A stretch of 36,955 nucleotides of DNA. It comes from a virus. Below are positions 18,801 to 25,142 of the stretch, piece after piece. Both the position numbers and the translations under genes were made by a program. The DNA lies in the IMG/VR virus record IMGVR_UViG_3300031707_006564, positions 1 to 36,955 of that record. One strand, 5' to 3'. How positions within the stretch are numbered: position 1 is the first letter of the stretch; each line of letters starts with the position of its first letter. The notes beneath the pieces were generated by a model, which saw nothing but the letters and a program-made list of their open reading frames with translations, was not told the origin of the DNA and ran no database searches.

Positions 18801-19566
18801 CGACACGAAGTACAAGGAAGTCTATGACCAGCTTGATAAGTGGAAGGAAGAGGGCGCCGACTCCCTGGAGAAGCAGGGGATCACTGAGTACGTGGGTGAC
18901 AGAGCCTATCAAGCCTACATCTCCCTGATGTATGAGGGCACTGGTCTTGAGGATCAGTTCGGCAAGTTCGACTATGACGAGTATGACCGTCGCAAGACCG
19001 AGTGGCTCTCGACTTGGGGGACGGACATGTGGGACTACTGCCAGAAGCGTCTATCTGCTGGCAAGGAAGAACCAGCCATTGTGTCTGAACTCCGGAAGGC
19101 TCGACAGACACTCAAGCCGTACTGGGAGATGCAGGACAAGATCACTCAGAAGCTCCAGGGGAAGTATCCGCAATCTGACGAAGAGAAGCAGGTCATGATG
19201 CGAAACGAGTTGACGAACAGGATCAACAAGATCAGCACAGGGATGGGCGATCTCTACGCCAAGGATCCCGAGATGCTTGGCTCCATCTGGCGCACCACTG
19301 GCGGGAAGATGTGGAAGGGGATCATCGCCAAGATTCGAGCACAGGTGGGCAGTGACATCATGGTACTCGATACGGCTGTCCAGAAGGCCAGAGACCAGAT
19401 GCGGCATGACAACCCCGATATCGACTTCTACCTGAGACTGTTCTATGACCGGAAGGCTCTTGATGAGACTGAGGCCACGAGTTTCCTGAACATGGCGAAT
19501 CCGTACAGTCAATCCACAGGGCCACAGCCGTCTTACGTGCCACTGGCTTTGTCGGCGGCAATGTAG
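12880..19566 (+). CDS. Giant 2228-aa virion-type (polyvalent-like) protein
   Basis: The largest gene of the window lies between portal and scaffold, where a minor head or internal virion protein is expected. The N-terminus is proline-rich (residues 20-60) with helical segments after it. Residues about 470-520 contain amphipathic or hydrophobic helices (ALGKGLVAFGWKLATLPFKV). The middle is long and charged, and residues 1250-1370 are a proline/glutamate-rich linker. Around residues 1610-1700 a helical region (QRQIEGSLLLFAPRYFRA, GSMLAGGSLFYYGACKALG) resembles the LPD38-type domain of large polyvalent phage proteins. The rest is helical. Such proteins are packaged and ejected with DNA. I see no clear enzymatic motif. 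It is not an ordinary tape measure by position or composition, though that remains an alternative. Confidence 0.75.
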   Translation: MGSPLSTDTTTIIKKPKTFTLPFSELDTELVVSPSPTPAASTPEPTPAAGTPEASWLTEWRQGQTAETDTMKAGYEADLTKEVTPWEDLAKSSRWLSSEEYQNVVAAKSYDIARKQEIADWYKEQTTALETQGDELKGVQQLQENVDLQSTVLTINLNDLNTELQKPTSLDAVQAKASDFVTQVEKQRASLTAYRDWLRAQGTTAEAEIAQAKTQGLPEDQWVSTDDRIRDLDKLIQWAADVQVQASAKSSGPTWRPWTSQFWRERALGFMVNTALPKLEWVDTTWSIFAAQSLQRINDSLPGDYGLFLGKGEQLFGATGELMEMENGKFVLKPWEAEAHEIWKATADPAAQSTLAILNPAWFIPLDRVGQGTLKGLEAATRGGKVGGEYGGSLLARLALRGKELDTLATEAGLELRGFKNVVQITGRTPGLIEHYLPQIVKATQIGVRTVYLPVEAVSRITLQAIHIAGALGKGLVAFGWKLATLPFKVAGWVFSRAVWRPAISQLGKLAIPESMRTLATNSGFEVSFLPKGEKVGKGMLYRVKEKVSGLDVLVKDEDEFISLVNTGELMPVARERFFVEQTGQVLSHKQYLETPVAGNIWAERSFRLATKPDGMSTDIWKKGFQAFRVDSMKKMVEPVQMMDQFPTIEKFIQTAPAETPLRRVLATLVNKEWAQGHMRGVPGLRRLIMSLDPVASDIARAAQGWRNMQEALEMWKTGQLAAARRCERFEVQVLKRDIGKGETITDLVVKNVQARDNKSIAYIGDALEHPERFVMSDELRVARDIYCQIIDEARAGLQKYGVDVKELIFEGEGHYFPRYVLGKNGNLINASGPRPGGGFMTKATFEKTRVFDEMSEGIQKGYIYEGDPLIVLDAHLSASIKRMADQEFYRMMKPYGMTEVEIVERLAPGLRAMADAGKVKLRAMTKIDEMVKLISVVEPHSAFKGSTMRFIRKYAPDVWSELRSVRTQATAEEKALRSTLERYGTTFKEMKWRLESLQSAKVAAEGQAVAATEETRQAIEELTRVLNELAEKPLAQFPTEEKLRDILALLPDELKSEWNSSVKMLYDDASTVAAGYEAELETAIESLKDDPIYSRTVKYGRTTVKRVKDGKNVIEAGATRNVNLPGLLLKRSGKDAGMIPETITIEQYRSLYGKEPNQSILKQVGKEKRVMSEYAFDEIAEEFGISSDEFVRRINDYPRLQGDIWGLTRDSQMANEAAERLAVVYRVFKEDEAEVAAAIKAVETGDYAKPFAEVAKPKPEVPEVKLPTQEPGMPEAGVQSDIFGSTKVVRPEGKGEVVQGNMEDLAKYQEAMKGKPVEPTATAVETTAKVTPEPAATPKTGTTEPKPEATFTPRPEAPEVKPSKDWWDKVRLMAENRLKDARIRQARMEADLAAVRARAKHPDPFGSGQLFQGEKGMMVRGTYAFQGTWFPETVATAIEKQLGDVGLKWVRGISDVSGVARMLMTGLDFGGGMIQGLPVLLMRPDVWFDAQKEAFKSLGNPKMAYEYLNSPASREVIRETIVAGKPLVVNMSEFTETMGGGGLMGKLVSQPGLKQTARPVFERAALSFDTFGTVARIEMYKGLRPLAKTPQDLLDLIDFVNKMTGVRSGVVAGATQRQIEGSLLLFAPRYFRATVSLMFDVFRGGLKGQLARRMMGSMLAGGSLFYYGACKALGQEPNFDPRSSKFLTVEIGGSHIGFGSIWVSMARMFAGVVATASDKPGDLLKMSRVDNPLAKFIAGRLAPLTGSAMDIILGKTYIGENLESKDGFLGKNWAAIGKEVIARNLLPFWLDAQLNSNPRPGLSSVPAEMMGLRSWALQPWEKRNKLRDFYAMQEFGVTWEQLRQEKPSKNAKAAMASTWGVDAQKYLEGSHSDLASVSTEARQAVLKRGMAFDALYEEWSGQFVTENERVATLLQRASDEFKYNISLRDRLNAGDTTLTADEQNKAQTAGQIFRDTVGQVRDNHRYWREAIQGDTKYKEVYDQLDKWKEEGADSLEKQGITEYVGDRAYQAYISLMYEGTGLEDQFGKFDYDEYDRRKTEWLSTWGTDMWDYCQKRLSAGKEEPAIVSELRKARQTLKPYWEMQDKITQKLQGKYPQSDEEKQVMMRNELTNRINKISTGMGDLYAKDPEMLGSIWRTTGGKMWKGIIAKIRAQVGSDIMVLDTAVQKARDQMRHDNPDIDFYLRLFYDRKALDETEATSFLNMANPYSQSTGPQPSYVPLALSAAM

Positions 19567-19590
19567 ACATGGCGTGTTATAATGTAGACA
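19560..19590 (+). promoter_or_regulatory. Internal extended -10 promoter for the 43-aa gene
   Basis: TGTTATAAT (19575-19583) is an extended -10 element. AATGTAGACA occurs twice (19560-19569 and 19581-19590), 21 bases apart, two helical turns, flanking it. The predicted start site is at or just before the ATG at 19592, so the mRNA would be leaderless. The block TATAATGTAGACAGATGGA nearly repeats that at 8425. Confidence 0.6.
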
Positions 19591-19591
19591 G

Positions 19592-19723
19592 ATGGAAGCA
19601 CTCACCGAGAAAGAGACAAAGGTGATCCAGAAACTGAGGACTGTTGAGTGGGGGAAACTCATAGTCGAGGTACAGAAGAATGAACCTGTGAGAGTGGTGA
19701 CTGAGACCAGCGAGAAACTCTAA
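19592..19723 (+). CDS. 43-aa YezD/DUF2292-like protein
   Basis: This short frame (MEALTEKETKVIQKLRTVEW at the start, VRVVTETSEKL at the end) has the strand-helix pattern of small YezD/DUF2292 proteins, with a helix, a WGKLIVEVQ strand and a final strand ending EK. The function of that family is unknown. No ribosome binding site precedes it. It has its own promoter (19575-19583) and a terminator (19771-19807), making it a self-contained unit inside the structural operon, the classical form of a moron. Family assignment is tentative; that it is a gene is fairly likely. Confidence 0.6.
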   Translation: MEALTEKETKVIQKLRTVEWGKLIVEVQKNEPVRVVTETSEKL

Positions 19724-19770
19724 GCACAGCGAACCTTAACAACCGCATATTGGGCTGACTGAACGACAGA

Positions 19771-19807
19771 GGCATTTTGGCCGTAAGGCCGGGGTGCCTT
19801 TTTTTTA
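19771..19807 (+). terminator. Rho-independent terminator with wobble stem
   Basis: GGCATTTTGGCC pairs with GGCCGGGGTGCC (12 bp, four central G-U wobbles) around a GTAA loop of GNRA type, followed by a run of T (TTTTTTTT). It ends the 43-aa gene unit and lies 30 bases before the scaffold gene, so late transcription must read through it or restart. Confidence 0.9.
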
Positions 19808-19837
19808 TTCAGGAATTGAAGGAGGAAACCCCAAATC

Positions 19838-20587
19838 ATGGACCCAGAAAAACCATCGGAAGAAGCCCAGAAGACTGACCAACCAGCTTCACAGACTCCT
19901 AGCCAGAGTACACCTCCGGCAGAGCCAGCGAAGCCAGCGGGGGGGTCTACACCTGCGGCAGTTCCCGAAGGCGGCAAGCAGCCGGACCTTGAGAACAAGC
20001 TCAAGACCTTCGAGGGAATACTGAAGGCCACACAGAAGGAGAGCGAGGGTTACAAGAGGACGATCACAACGCTCACCGAGAAGCTAGAGGCCAACGAGAA
20101 GGACCTCGGAGAAGCACTCGAAGCACTGTCCAAGAACGCAACTTCGGAACCTCCCCAAGAGGAAGAACCCAAACCTGGAGAAAGGCCGAATGCACTGGCG
20201 GGAATCCTGGACAGGCGCAGACAGAGAGAAGCTGAGACCAAAGCCAAGGCGACAACGGGGAACGCATCAGCGACAGTGCGCTTCGTGGCTCTCGTCGAGG
20301 GAGCCGGACTGGACTTGAATGATCCGCGGCTGGCAGAGGCCAAGGCTGCCGCTACTCCTGAAGAGGGGATAGAGGTAGCCAAGAAGATCCTCAAGGACAT
20401 CCGAGAGACCGAGCGCAAGGGCAACGATGACCGCTTCAACCAGTTGTCGGGACAGGTCAAGGAACTCAAGGAAGGGATGTTGAGGGTGGATACCTCCGGC
20501 CCAAGCGGTGGGGTGGTCCCGCAAGGGACACCATACGACCTGGCGGTTGCTGCGTATTCGAGCAGCAACAAGGCGAAACGAAACTGA
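19838..20587 (+). CDS. Scaffold protein
   Basis: The 249-aa protein directly precedes the major capsid gene. It is acidic and low-complexity at the N-terminus (proline/serine/glutamine), then has a coiled coil (residues about 50-100, ENKLKTFEGILKATQKESEG), a second helical stretch and a small C-terminal segment ending in a basic tail. Those are the usual features of phage scaffolds that organise capsid assembly and leave the prohead. No protease gene is seen nearby. A strong AAGGAGG site precedes the start. Confidence 0.8.
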   Translation: MDPEKPSEEAQKTDQPASQTPSQSTPPAEPAKPAGGSTPAAVPEGGKQPDLENKLKTFEGILKATQKESEGYKRTITTLTEKLEANEKDLGEALEALSKNATSEPPQEEEPKPGERPNALAGILDRRRQREAETKAKATTGNASATVRFVALVEGAGLDLNDPRLAEAKAAATPEEGIEVAKKILKDIRETERKGNDDRFNQLSGQVKELKEGMLRVDTSGPSGGVVPQGTPYDLAVAAYSSSNKAKRN

Positions 20588-20602
20588 AAGGAGAAGTAAC
20601 AG

Positions 20603-21568
20603 ATGGCCGGTACATACACACTGGCTGATCTTAGCAAACTGGAGAAGGACACTCTGCGGAAGTCCGTCATCGACGGTCTACTGATGGAGTGCGACCTGAT
20701 GCAACTCGTGCCTTGGGAGACTCTTAACCAGTTGAGTACCACCATCGTCCGATATTCGGAGATCCCGAGCATTGGCTTCCGAAAGATCAACGAGGGGTAC
20801 GCTGAGGGCTCCGGCAAGACCGAGCAACTGACTGAGCAGATCAGCGCGATGGGTCGGAACATAGACACCGACAAGCTCATCGTGGCCACCAAGAACACCA
20901 TAGCCGAAGCGCGCGCTCTGCGGCAGGCACAGGTGCTCAAGGGCGTGGCCTACACGTTCAACGACAAGTTCATCAATGGTAGCCGGGTGACTACTCCCAC
21001 GGAGTTTGATGGCCTTCTCTACCGGCTCGACCAGGGGCCGGCAGCGCAGAAGATCACTGCCTCGTCTGCCTCGGGTGGACTCGCTGTCATGGCCGATACA
21101 GCGGGGATGAACACCTTCCTGGACAAGCTGGACGAACTGATCTACGCCATCGATGGCCACAGGCCGGATGCCCTGCTGATGAACAAGACTGCCCTACTCA
21201 AGACGCGCTCGGTTCTCCGCAGACTGGGTTTGCTGTCCCAGACCAAGGACATGTTTGGCCGGACCATTGACATGTACGGCACAGTCCCGTTGTACGACAT
21301 CGGGGTCAAGGCCGACCAGAGCACGCTCATCATCACCAATGGCGAGACCGGCTCCGGTGGTGGCACCGCGCAGTGCACGTCGATCTACGCGGTCAAGTTC
21401 GGGATAGGCGAGCAGTTCTGGGGCATTCAGACCTACCCGATCGATGTCAATGACAAGGGCCAACTGGAAGATGGGGTTACGTACAGAACGGTGGTCGATT
21501 GGCCTCTGGGCTTCGCCAACGCCGGCCGAAGGTCGATAGCCAGACTGTACAGCCTCTACTTCGCATAG
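20603..21568 (+). CDS. Major capsid protein
   Basis: The 321-aa protein follows the scaffold gene and has an HK97-type order: an N-terminal helical arm, then TTIVRYSEIPSIGFRKINEG and EQLTEQISAMGRNIDTDKLI, which match the region of the E-loop and spine helix, and P-domain-like GHRPDALLMNKTALLKTRSV. The C-terminus has VKFGIGEQFWGIQTYPIDV, typical of capsid A-domain strands. An AAAGGAG site sets the start. It should form the icosahedral shell. Expression is expected to be the highest of the late genes. Confidence 0.85.
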   Translation: MAGTYTLADLSKLEKDTLRKSVIDGLLMECDLMQLVPWETLNQLSTTIVRYSEIPSIGFRKINEGYAEGSGKTEQLTEQISAMGRNIDTDKLIVATKNTIAEARALRQAQVLKGVAYTFNDKFINGSRVTTPTEFDGLLYRLDQGPAAQKITASSASGGLAVMADTAGMNTFLDKLDELIYAIDGHRPDALLMNKTALLKTRSVLRRLGLLSQTKDMFGRTIDMYGTVPLYDIGVKADQSTLIITNGETGSGGGTAQCTSIYAVKFGIGEQFWGIQTYPIDVNDKGQLEDGVTYRTVVDWPLGFANAGRRSIARLYSLYFA

Positions 21569-21603
21569 ACCAACTGACTGAAGGATTAGGGAGGTAACAA
21601 GAC

Positions 21604-22020
21604 ATGCTTGACGCTCTACAGGCAATGAGAGAAGGGGGTTCGGGTCCCGCCATAACCGCGACTGAGGCAGGCTCCACCAGCCTCACCAGGGATGCCACAA
21701 CCGGCAAGGTGGTTGTGGACATCTCCAAACTGGGCCAGTGTGGGCGATCCATCATAGTCACCAATGGTGTTGATGGCGGCACGTCCACGGACAAGACCAT
21801 CACCATCACCATCGAAGAGTCCGATGCTCTGGGCAGCGGTTGGGCAACGCTGCTCACATTCCCGGCCATTGTACACGGTGCATCGGCCAACAAGATGGTC
21901 CGGCGCTGTGCTTCCCAGAAGAAGTACCTGCGCTCTGTCTGCACGGTGGCCGGCGCCAACGGCACCATCAGCGTGGATGCACAGATCCACGTTGGCACAT
22001 CCGAGATGGAAGAGTCCTAG
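21604..22020 (+). CDS. Capsid decoration-like or head-stabilising protein
   Basis: This 138-aa protein lies right after the capsid gene behind a GGGAGGT site. It is strand-rich and threonine/glycine-rich (TSLTRDATTGKVVVDISKLG, KTITITIEESDALGSGW, GTISVDAQIHVG). This is the usual character of capsid cement or decoration proteins. A strong terminator follows within 60 bases, so it is probably the end of the scaffold-capsid transcript. The product assignment is from position and composition; a head-tail completion protein is an alternative. Confidence 0.6.
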   Translation: MLDALQAMREGGSGPAITATEAGSTSLTRDATTGKVVVDISKLGQCGRSIIVTNGVDGGTSTDKTITITIEESDALGSGWATLLTFPAIVHGASANKMVRRCASQKKYLRSVCTVAGANGTISVDAQIHVGTSEMEES

Positions 22021-22044
22021 TTTCTCGGTGACATGGTGAGTGCT

Positions 22045-22080
22045 ACGGGGCCGGAGCGACTTGTTCCGGCCCCGTATTTT
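22045..22080 (+). terminator. Strong rho-independent terminator after the head genes
   Basis: ACGGGGCCGGA pairs with TCCGGCCCCGT around a 9-base loop, followed by ATTTT. It lies 25 bases past the decoration gene and before the tail genes. Confidence 0.85.
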
Positions 22081-22092
22081 GAATGAGGGGCA

Positions 22093-22254
22093 ATGGACAT
22101 ACCAGAGTGCATCATGCGATTGGTCAGGGAACGTCTCTCTTCCCATTTAACTCATGGTCTCCTCGGGATCACAGAGACGGTCACTGTACGAAAGTTCGCC
22201 TCGGAAGAGGACTACAAGGCCGACAGGCCAATCAAAGAACAGGAGGACAGATGA
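22093..22254 (+). CDS. Small hypothetical structural-region protein
   Basis: A 53-aa product starts MDIPECIMRLVRERLSS at the ATG at 22093, 13 bases after the terminator, behind GAGGGG, and ends in an ATGA overlap with the next gene. Its first half is helical and basic, its second half (TVTVRKFASEEDYKADRPIK) strand plus charged tail. It may be a connector or tail-completion peptide; no family is recognised. Confidence 0.6.
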   Translation: MDIPECIMRLVRERLSSHLTHGLLGITETVTVRKFASEEDYKADRPIKEQEDR

Positions 22255-22775
22255 AGGGATACCTGCGTTGCAAGACCAAGTTCCAGATTCGCAGATTCAA
22301 GGATGGCACGGCTTTTGAGGCCGGAACTCCTACCCCGGTCATAGATGGGACCGGCAAGCGATTGAGGGCAGTCTCGACCTTCAGGGCCAATCTCGGCCTG
22401 CGTGAAGGCATCGAGGAAGCCTGGAAGCTCATCATCGGCGGGACGGCCACGGCCTTCAACACCTCGAATGCCCAGACTGGTGTAGGTGAGTCCAGCACTG
22501 CAGCCGCGGATACCGACACTGACCTGCTCGGTTCAACCAAGACCTACAAGGCCATGGATACCAGCTACCCGCAGATCAAGGGCACCGGTGCTGATGCGAA
22601 GGTGATGGTGTTCAAGAGCACCTATGGTTCCTCGGATGCCAACAATGCCTGGAATGAGTTCATCGTTCGGAATGGTGCGACTGGGTTGAAGGACCTCATC
22701 CGCAAGGTGAGTGCTCAAGGCACAAAGGTTTCCGGCCAGACCTGGGAGTTGACCATCGAGATCACGATAGCGTAA
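22251..22775 (+). CDS. Minor structural protein (recurrent phage family)
   Basis: This 174-aa protein starts at 22251, chosen for AGGAGG and the ATGA overlap with the gene before it; the longer frame from 22083 is spurious. The pattern FNTSNAQTGVGES, YKAMDTSYPQ, TYGSSDANNAWNEFIV and GQTWELTIEITIA recurs in many phage structural proteins of unknown role, often beside tail-fibre or head genes. Such proteins are strand-rich. It is probably part of the tail or a fibre connector. Function is not known in detail. Confidence 0.7.
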   Translation: MKGYLRCKTKFQIRRFKDGTAFEAGTPTPVIDGTGKRLRAVSTFRANLGLREGIEEAWKLIIGGTATAFNTSNAQTGVGESSTAAADTDTDLLGSTKTYKAMDTSYPQIKGTGADAKVMVFKSTYGSSDANNAWNEFIVRNGATGLKDLIRKVSAQGTKVSGQTWELTIEITIA

Positions 22776-22784
22776 CGGGGCGAA

Positions 22785-24830
22785 ATGAAGCAGGTCATTC
22801 CGGGTGGCAACAATGATGCTCTGAGCAACTCAGCCACCGAGTACAACAGCCTGATGGGTGGTGGGGCTTGGGACTCCACTCAAATCCGGTCCTATCAGGT
22901 CATCCCAACTGGCGGCACCCTGCGTAAGCTGCGGATCAAGCTGAGTGCTGCTCCTACCACTAACCCTTACGTCCTCACCATCATGAAGAACGGGTCAGCT
23001 ACCACGTTGACCTGCACGGTAGCTGTTGGGAGTACCACTGCTGAGGACAGTACGCATGAAGTCACCTTTGCAGCGGGAGACTATGTAACCATCAGGTCGT
23101 CCTACAGTTCTGCTCCTGGCAACACGCCATCTGCCCAATGGTCAACTGAGTGGGAAGGCAGCACTGCGGGAGAGTACATCATCCTGGGCAATGGTTATCG
23201 CAGCACAGCCACATCCTACTACTGTGGCATCTACAATTCCTCCAAGATTGCGATCTATACCGCAGAGTACCAGTCCACCCGCAACCTCATGTATCCTGCC
23301 GGGACCTACAAAAAGTTCTACGGCTATCTCAGTATTCAGCCATCCAGCGGGTTAGTGCTTACGCTCCGGAAGGACGGCGTTGACACCACCCAGACCTTCA
23401 CCATATCCGGCACCAGCCAGACTGGCAACGACACTACCCATATGACATCAGGCAGCGGTATAGACGGCTGGAGCATCAGCTTCGTAGAGAGCGGTAATGT
23501 GGCCGCCTGCTACATGGGATGGGGTCTGGTCTTCTGCCCTACCACAGATGGGGATATCCCGTTTAGCGGCAACTTCCCGGGGCCGAGTGCTGACAATCAA
23601 TACCACTATCTGCTTGGCACCAAACCAACGGATAGCTGGTTGACGGTGGATGCGCCACGCCTGATAACTTCTGCGATGACTCTGAAGGCAATGGACGTTG
23701 ACCTCAACGCCAAATGTGGTGCGGGAGCCAGTGTTATCTTCACGGTCTACAAGAACGGCTCTGCCACAGCCATGACCGTAAGTTGCCCTGATAACTACGG
23801 CGGTGAGTATACAGGGGATGTCTCAGTCGAGGCTGGCGATGTCCTGTCTCTCAGGTACGACGAGACTGGTACTCCTACTACTCGCCCCAGTGTATGTATC
23901 GGCATCCTGGCACGGATGGTGGCAAACACCGCAAAGTCAGTCACAGATTCCCTGGCCGTCTCTGAGGGCCTGAGTATCAAGGCAAGGATGTCACTTGCCG
24001 ATTCCCTGGCCGTCTCTGAGGCCTTGGCAGTCCGTGTCAAAGCAGCGATAGCTGACAGTCTGGCTATCTCTGAGAGTCCGGGAATCCACGTCCACGCTCT
24101 CGTCGCCGATTCTCTGGCTATCTCTGAGAGCCTGGGGATCAAGGTGAAGGCGCTCATCACGGATACCATTGCTCTCTCCGAGGCACTGAGTATCCATGTT
24201 CACGCTCTCGTCGCCGATACGCTGAATATCTCCGAGATGGTCACGAGGCTCAACGGCAATATCCAGAAGCTGGTAACTGACGCTCTCTCTATCGCCGAAA
24301 GCATCTCTGTCAGTGCTCACTTGAAAGTCTCGGATTCCCTGACTCTGGCTGAAGTCCTGGGGATCAAGGCATGGCTGGCCATGGCTGACTCACTCTCTCT
24401 CAGTGACGCCCTGGCCCTCAAGGCGTGGCTTCGTATCACAGATATGCTCTCGGTGAATGAGAGCCTGAACGCCAAGGCGTTGGTCAAAGTTCAGGACTCG
24501 ATGACTCTGGCTGAGGTCCTGGGAGTCAAGGCATGGCTCAGTATCACAGACTCGCTCTCTGTGACTGATGCCGTGGCTCTCAAGGTGACGGTCAAGGTCC
24601 TGGATTCTCTCACCATAAGCGAGGCGCTGGCGCTACTGCAAAAGATCAAGGTAACAGACTCGCTGGCTATCAGTGAAGTCATAGATGTAGATGAGGTCAT
24701 ATTGATGATCCTCAACATGATCCTGGGGGCCGATCTCGACCTATCGATGAGCACTCGCTCAGACCTCGAGCTCTCTATGGGGCTGAGGTCCGACCTCGAA
24801 CTGGCCATAGCCTTTGAAGGGGGTGCCTAG
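22785..24830 (+). CDS. Tail fibre/adhesin-like protein with 18-residue repeats
   Basis: The 681-aa protein has two parts. Residues 1-380 are strand-rich with repeated jelly-roll-like modules (GGTLRKLRIKLSAAP, LTIMKNGSATTLTCTVA, then LTLRKDGVDTTQTF and FTVYKNGSATAMTVS, a module seen three times). Residues about 385-650 are about fourteen 18-residue repeats of the type ADSLAISESLGIKVKALV, varying in the last third. The end is a short acidic segment. This fits an adhesin with a fibrous stalk, likely exposed on the particle. A GGGGCGAA sequence precedes the ATG. Receptor and partner are unknown. Confidence 0.75.
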   Translation: MKQVIPGGNNDALSNSATEYNSLMGGGAWDSTQIRSYQVIPTGGTLRKLRIKLSAAPTTNPYVLTIMKNGSATTLTCTVAVGSTTAEDSTHEVTFAAGDYVTIRSSYSSAPGNTPSAQWSTEWEGSTAGEYIILGNGYRSTATSYYCGIYNSSKIAIYTAEYQSTRNLMYPAGTYKKFYGYLSIQPSSGLVLTLRKDGVDTTQTFTISGTSQTGNDTTHMTSGSGIDGWSISFVESGNVAACYMGWGLVFCPTTDGDIPFSGNFPGPSADNQYHYLLGTKPTDSWLTVDAPRLITSAMTLKAMDVDLNAKCGAGASVIFTVYKNGSATAMTVSCPDNYGGEYTGDVSVEAGDVLSLRYDETGTPTTRPSVCIGILARMVANTAKSVTDSLAVSEGLSIKARMSLADSLAVSEALAVRVKAAIADSLAISESPGIHVHALVADSLAISESLGIKVKALITDTIALSEALSIHVHALVADTLNISEMVTRLNGNIQKLVTDALSIAESISVSAHLKVSDSLTLAEVLGIKAWLAMADSLSLSDALALKAWLRITDMLSVNESLNAKALVKVQDSMTLAEVLGVKAWLSITDSLSVTDAVALKVTVKVLDSLTISEALALLQKIKVTDSLAISEVIDVDEVILMILNMILGADLDLSMSTRSDLELSMGLRSDLELAIAFEGGA

Positions 24831-25133
24831 ATGACCACACTGATGACCTCTTTTGTGATTGGGACAACCATCATCACTGAGTTGACGGTCAAAGACAAGG
24901 ACGGGAATGCCTACGATTCGTCTACCGTGACGTACACCGTCAAGGATCCTGCCGGCGCAACCGTGGTCAACAATGCAGCCATGACCAAAGACGGAGTGGG
25001 CGCCTACCATGGGGACTACACGCCGACCGTCAAAGTGTCCACGGATGAGGTGGACAAGTACGCGATCTGGGCCAAATGCACCAACGGGTCAAGGGTGACG
25101 GTAGCTCACTGCACAGCTTCAGTGACAACGTAG
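24831..25133 (+). CDS. Ig-like fold structural protein
   Basis: The 100-aa protein starts on the base after the preceding stop codon. It is strand-rich (TTIITELTVKDKDG, VTYTVKDPAGATVV, AYHGDYTPTVKVS, YAIWAKCTNGSRVTV), typical of an Ig-like domain. Such small domains occur as fibre or capsid-associated proteins in phages. The tight coupling suggests it is made with the fibre protein. Confidence 0.6.
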   Translation: MTTLMTSFVIGTTIITELTVKDKDGNAYDSSTVTYTVKDPAGATVVNNAAMTKDGVGAYHGDYTPTVKVSTDEVDKYAIWAKCTNGSRVTVAHCTASVTT

Positions 25134-25142
25134 GGGGCGAAA

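Noticed and set aside
20050-20940. 296-codon minus-strand frame over scaffold and capsid genes
   Set aside because: Serine/leucine-rich antisense translation; spans two solid genes of the late operon.
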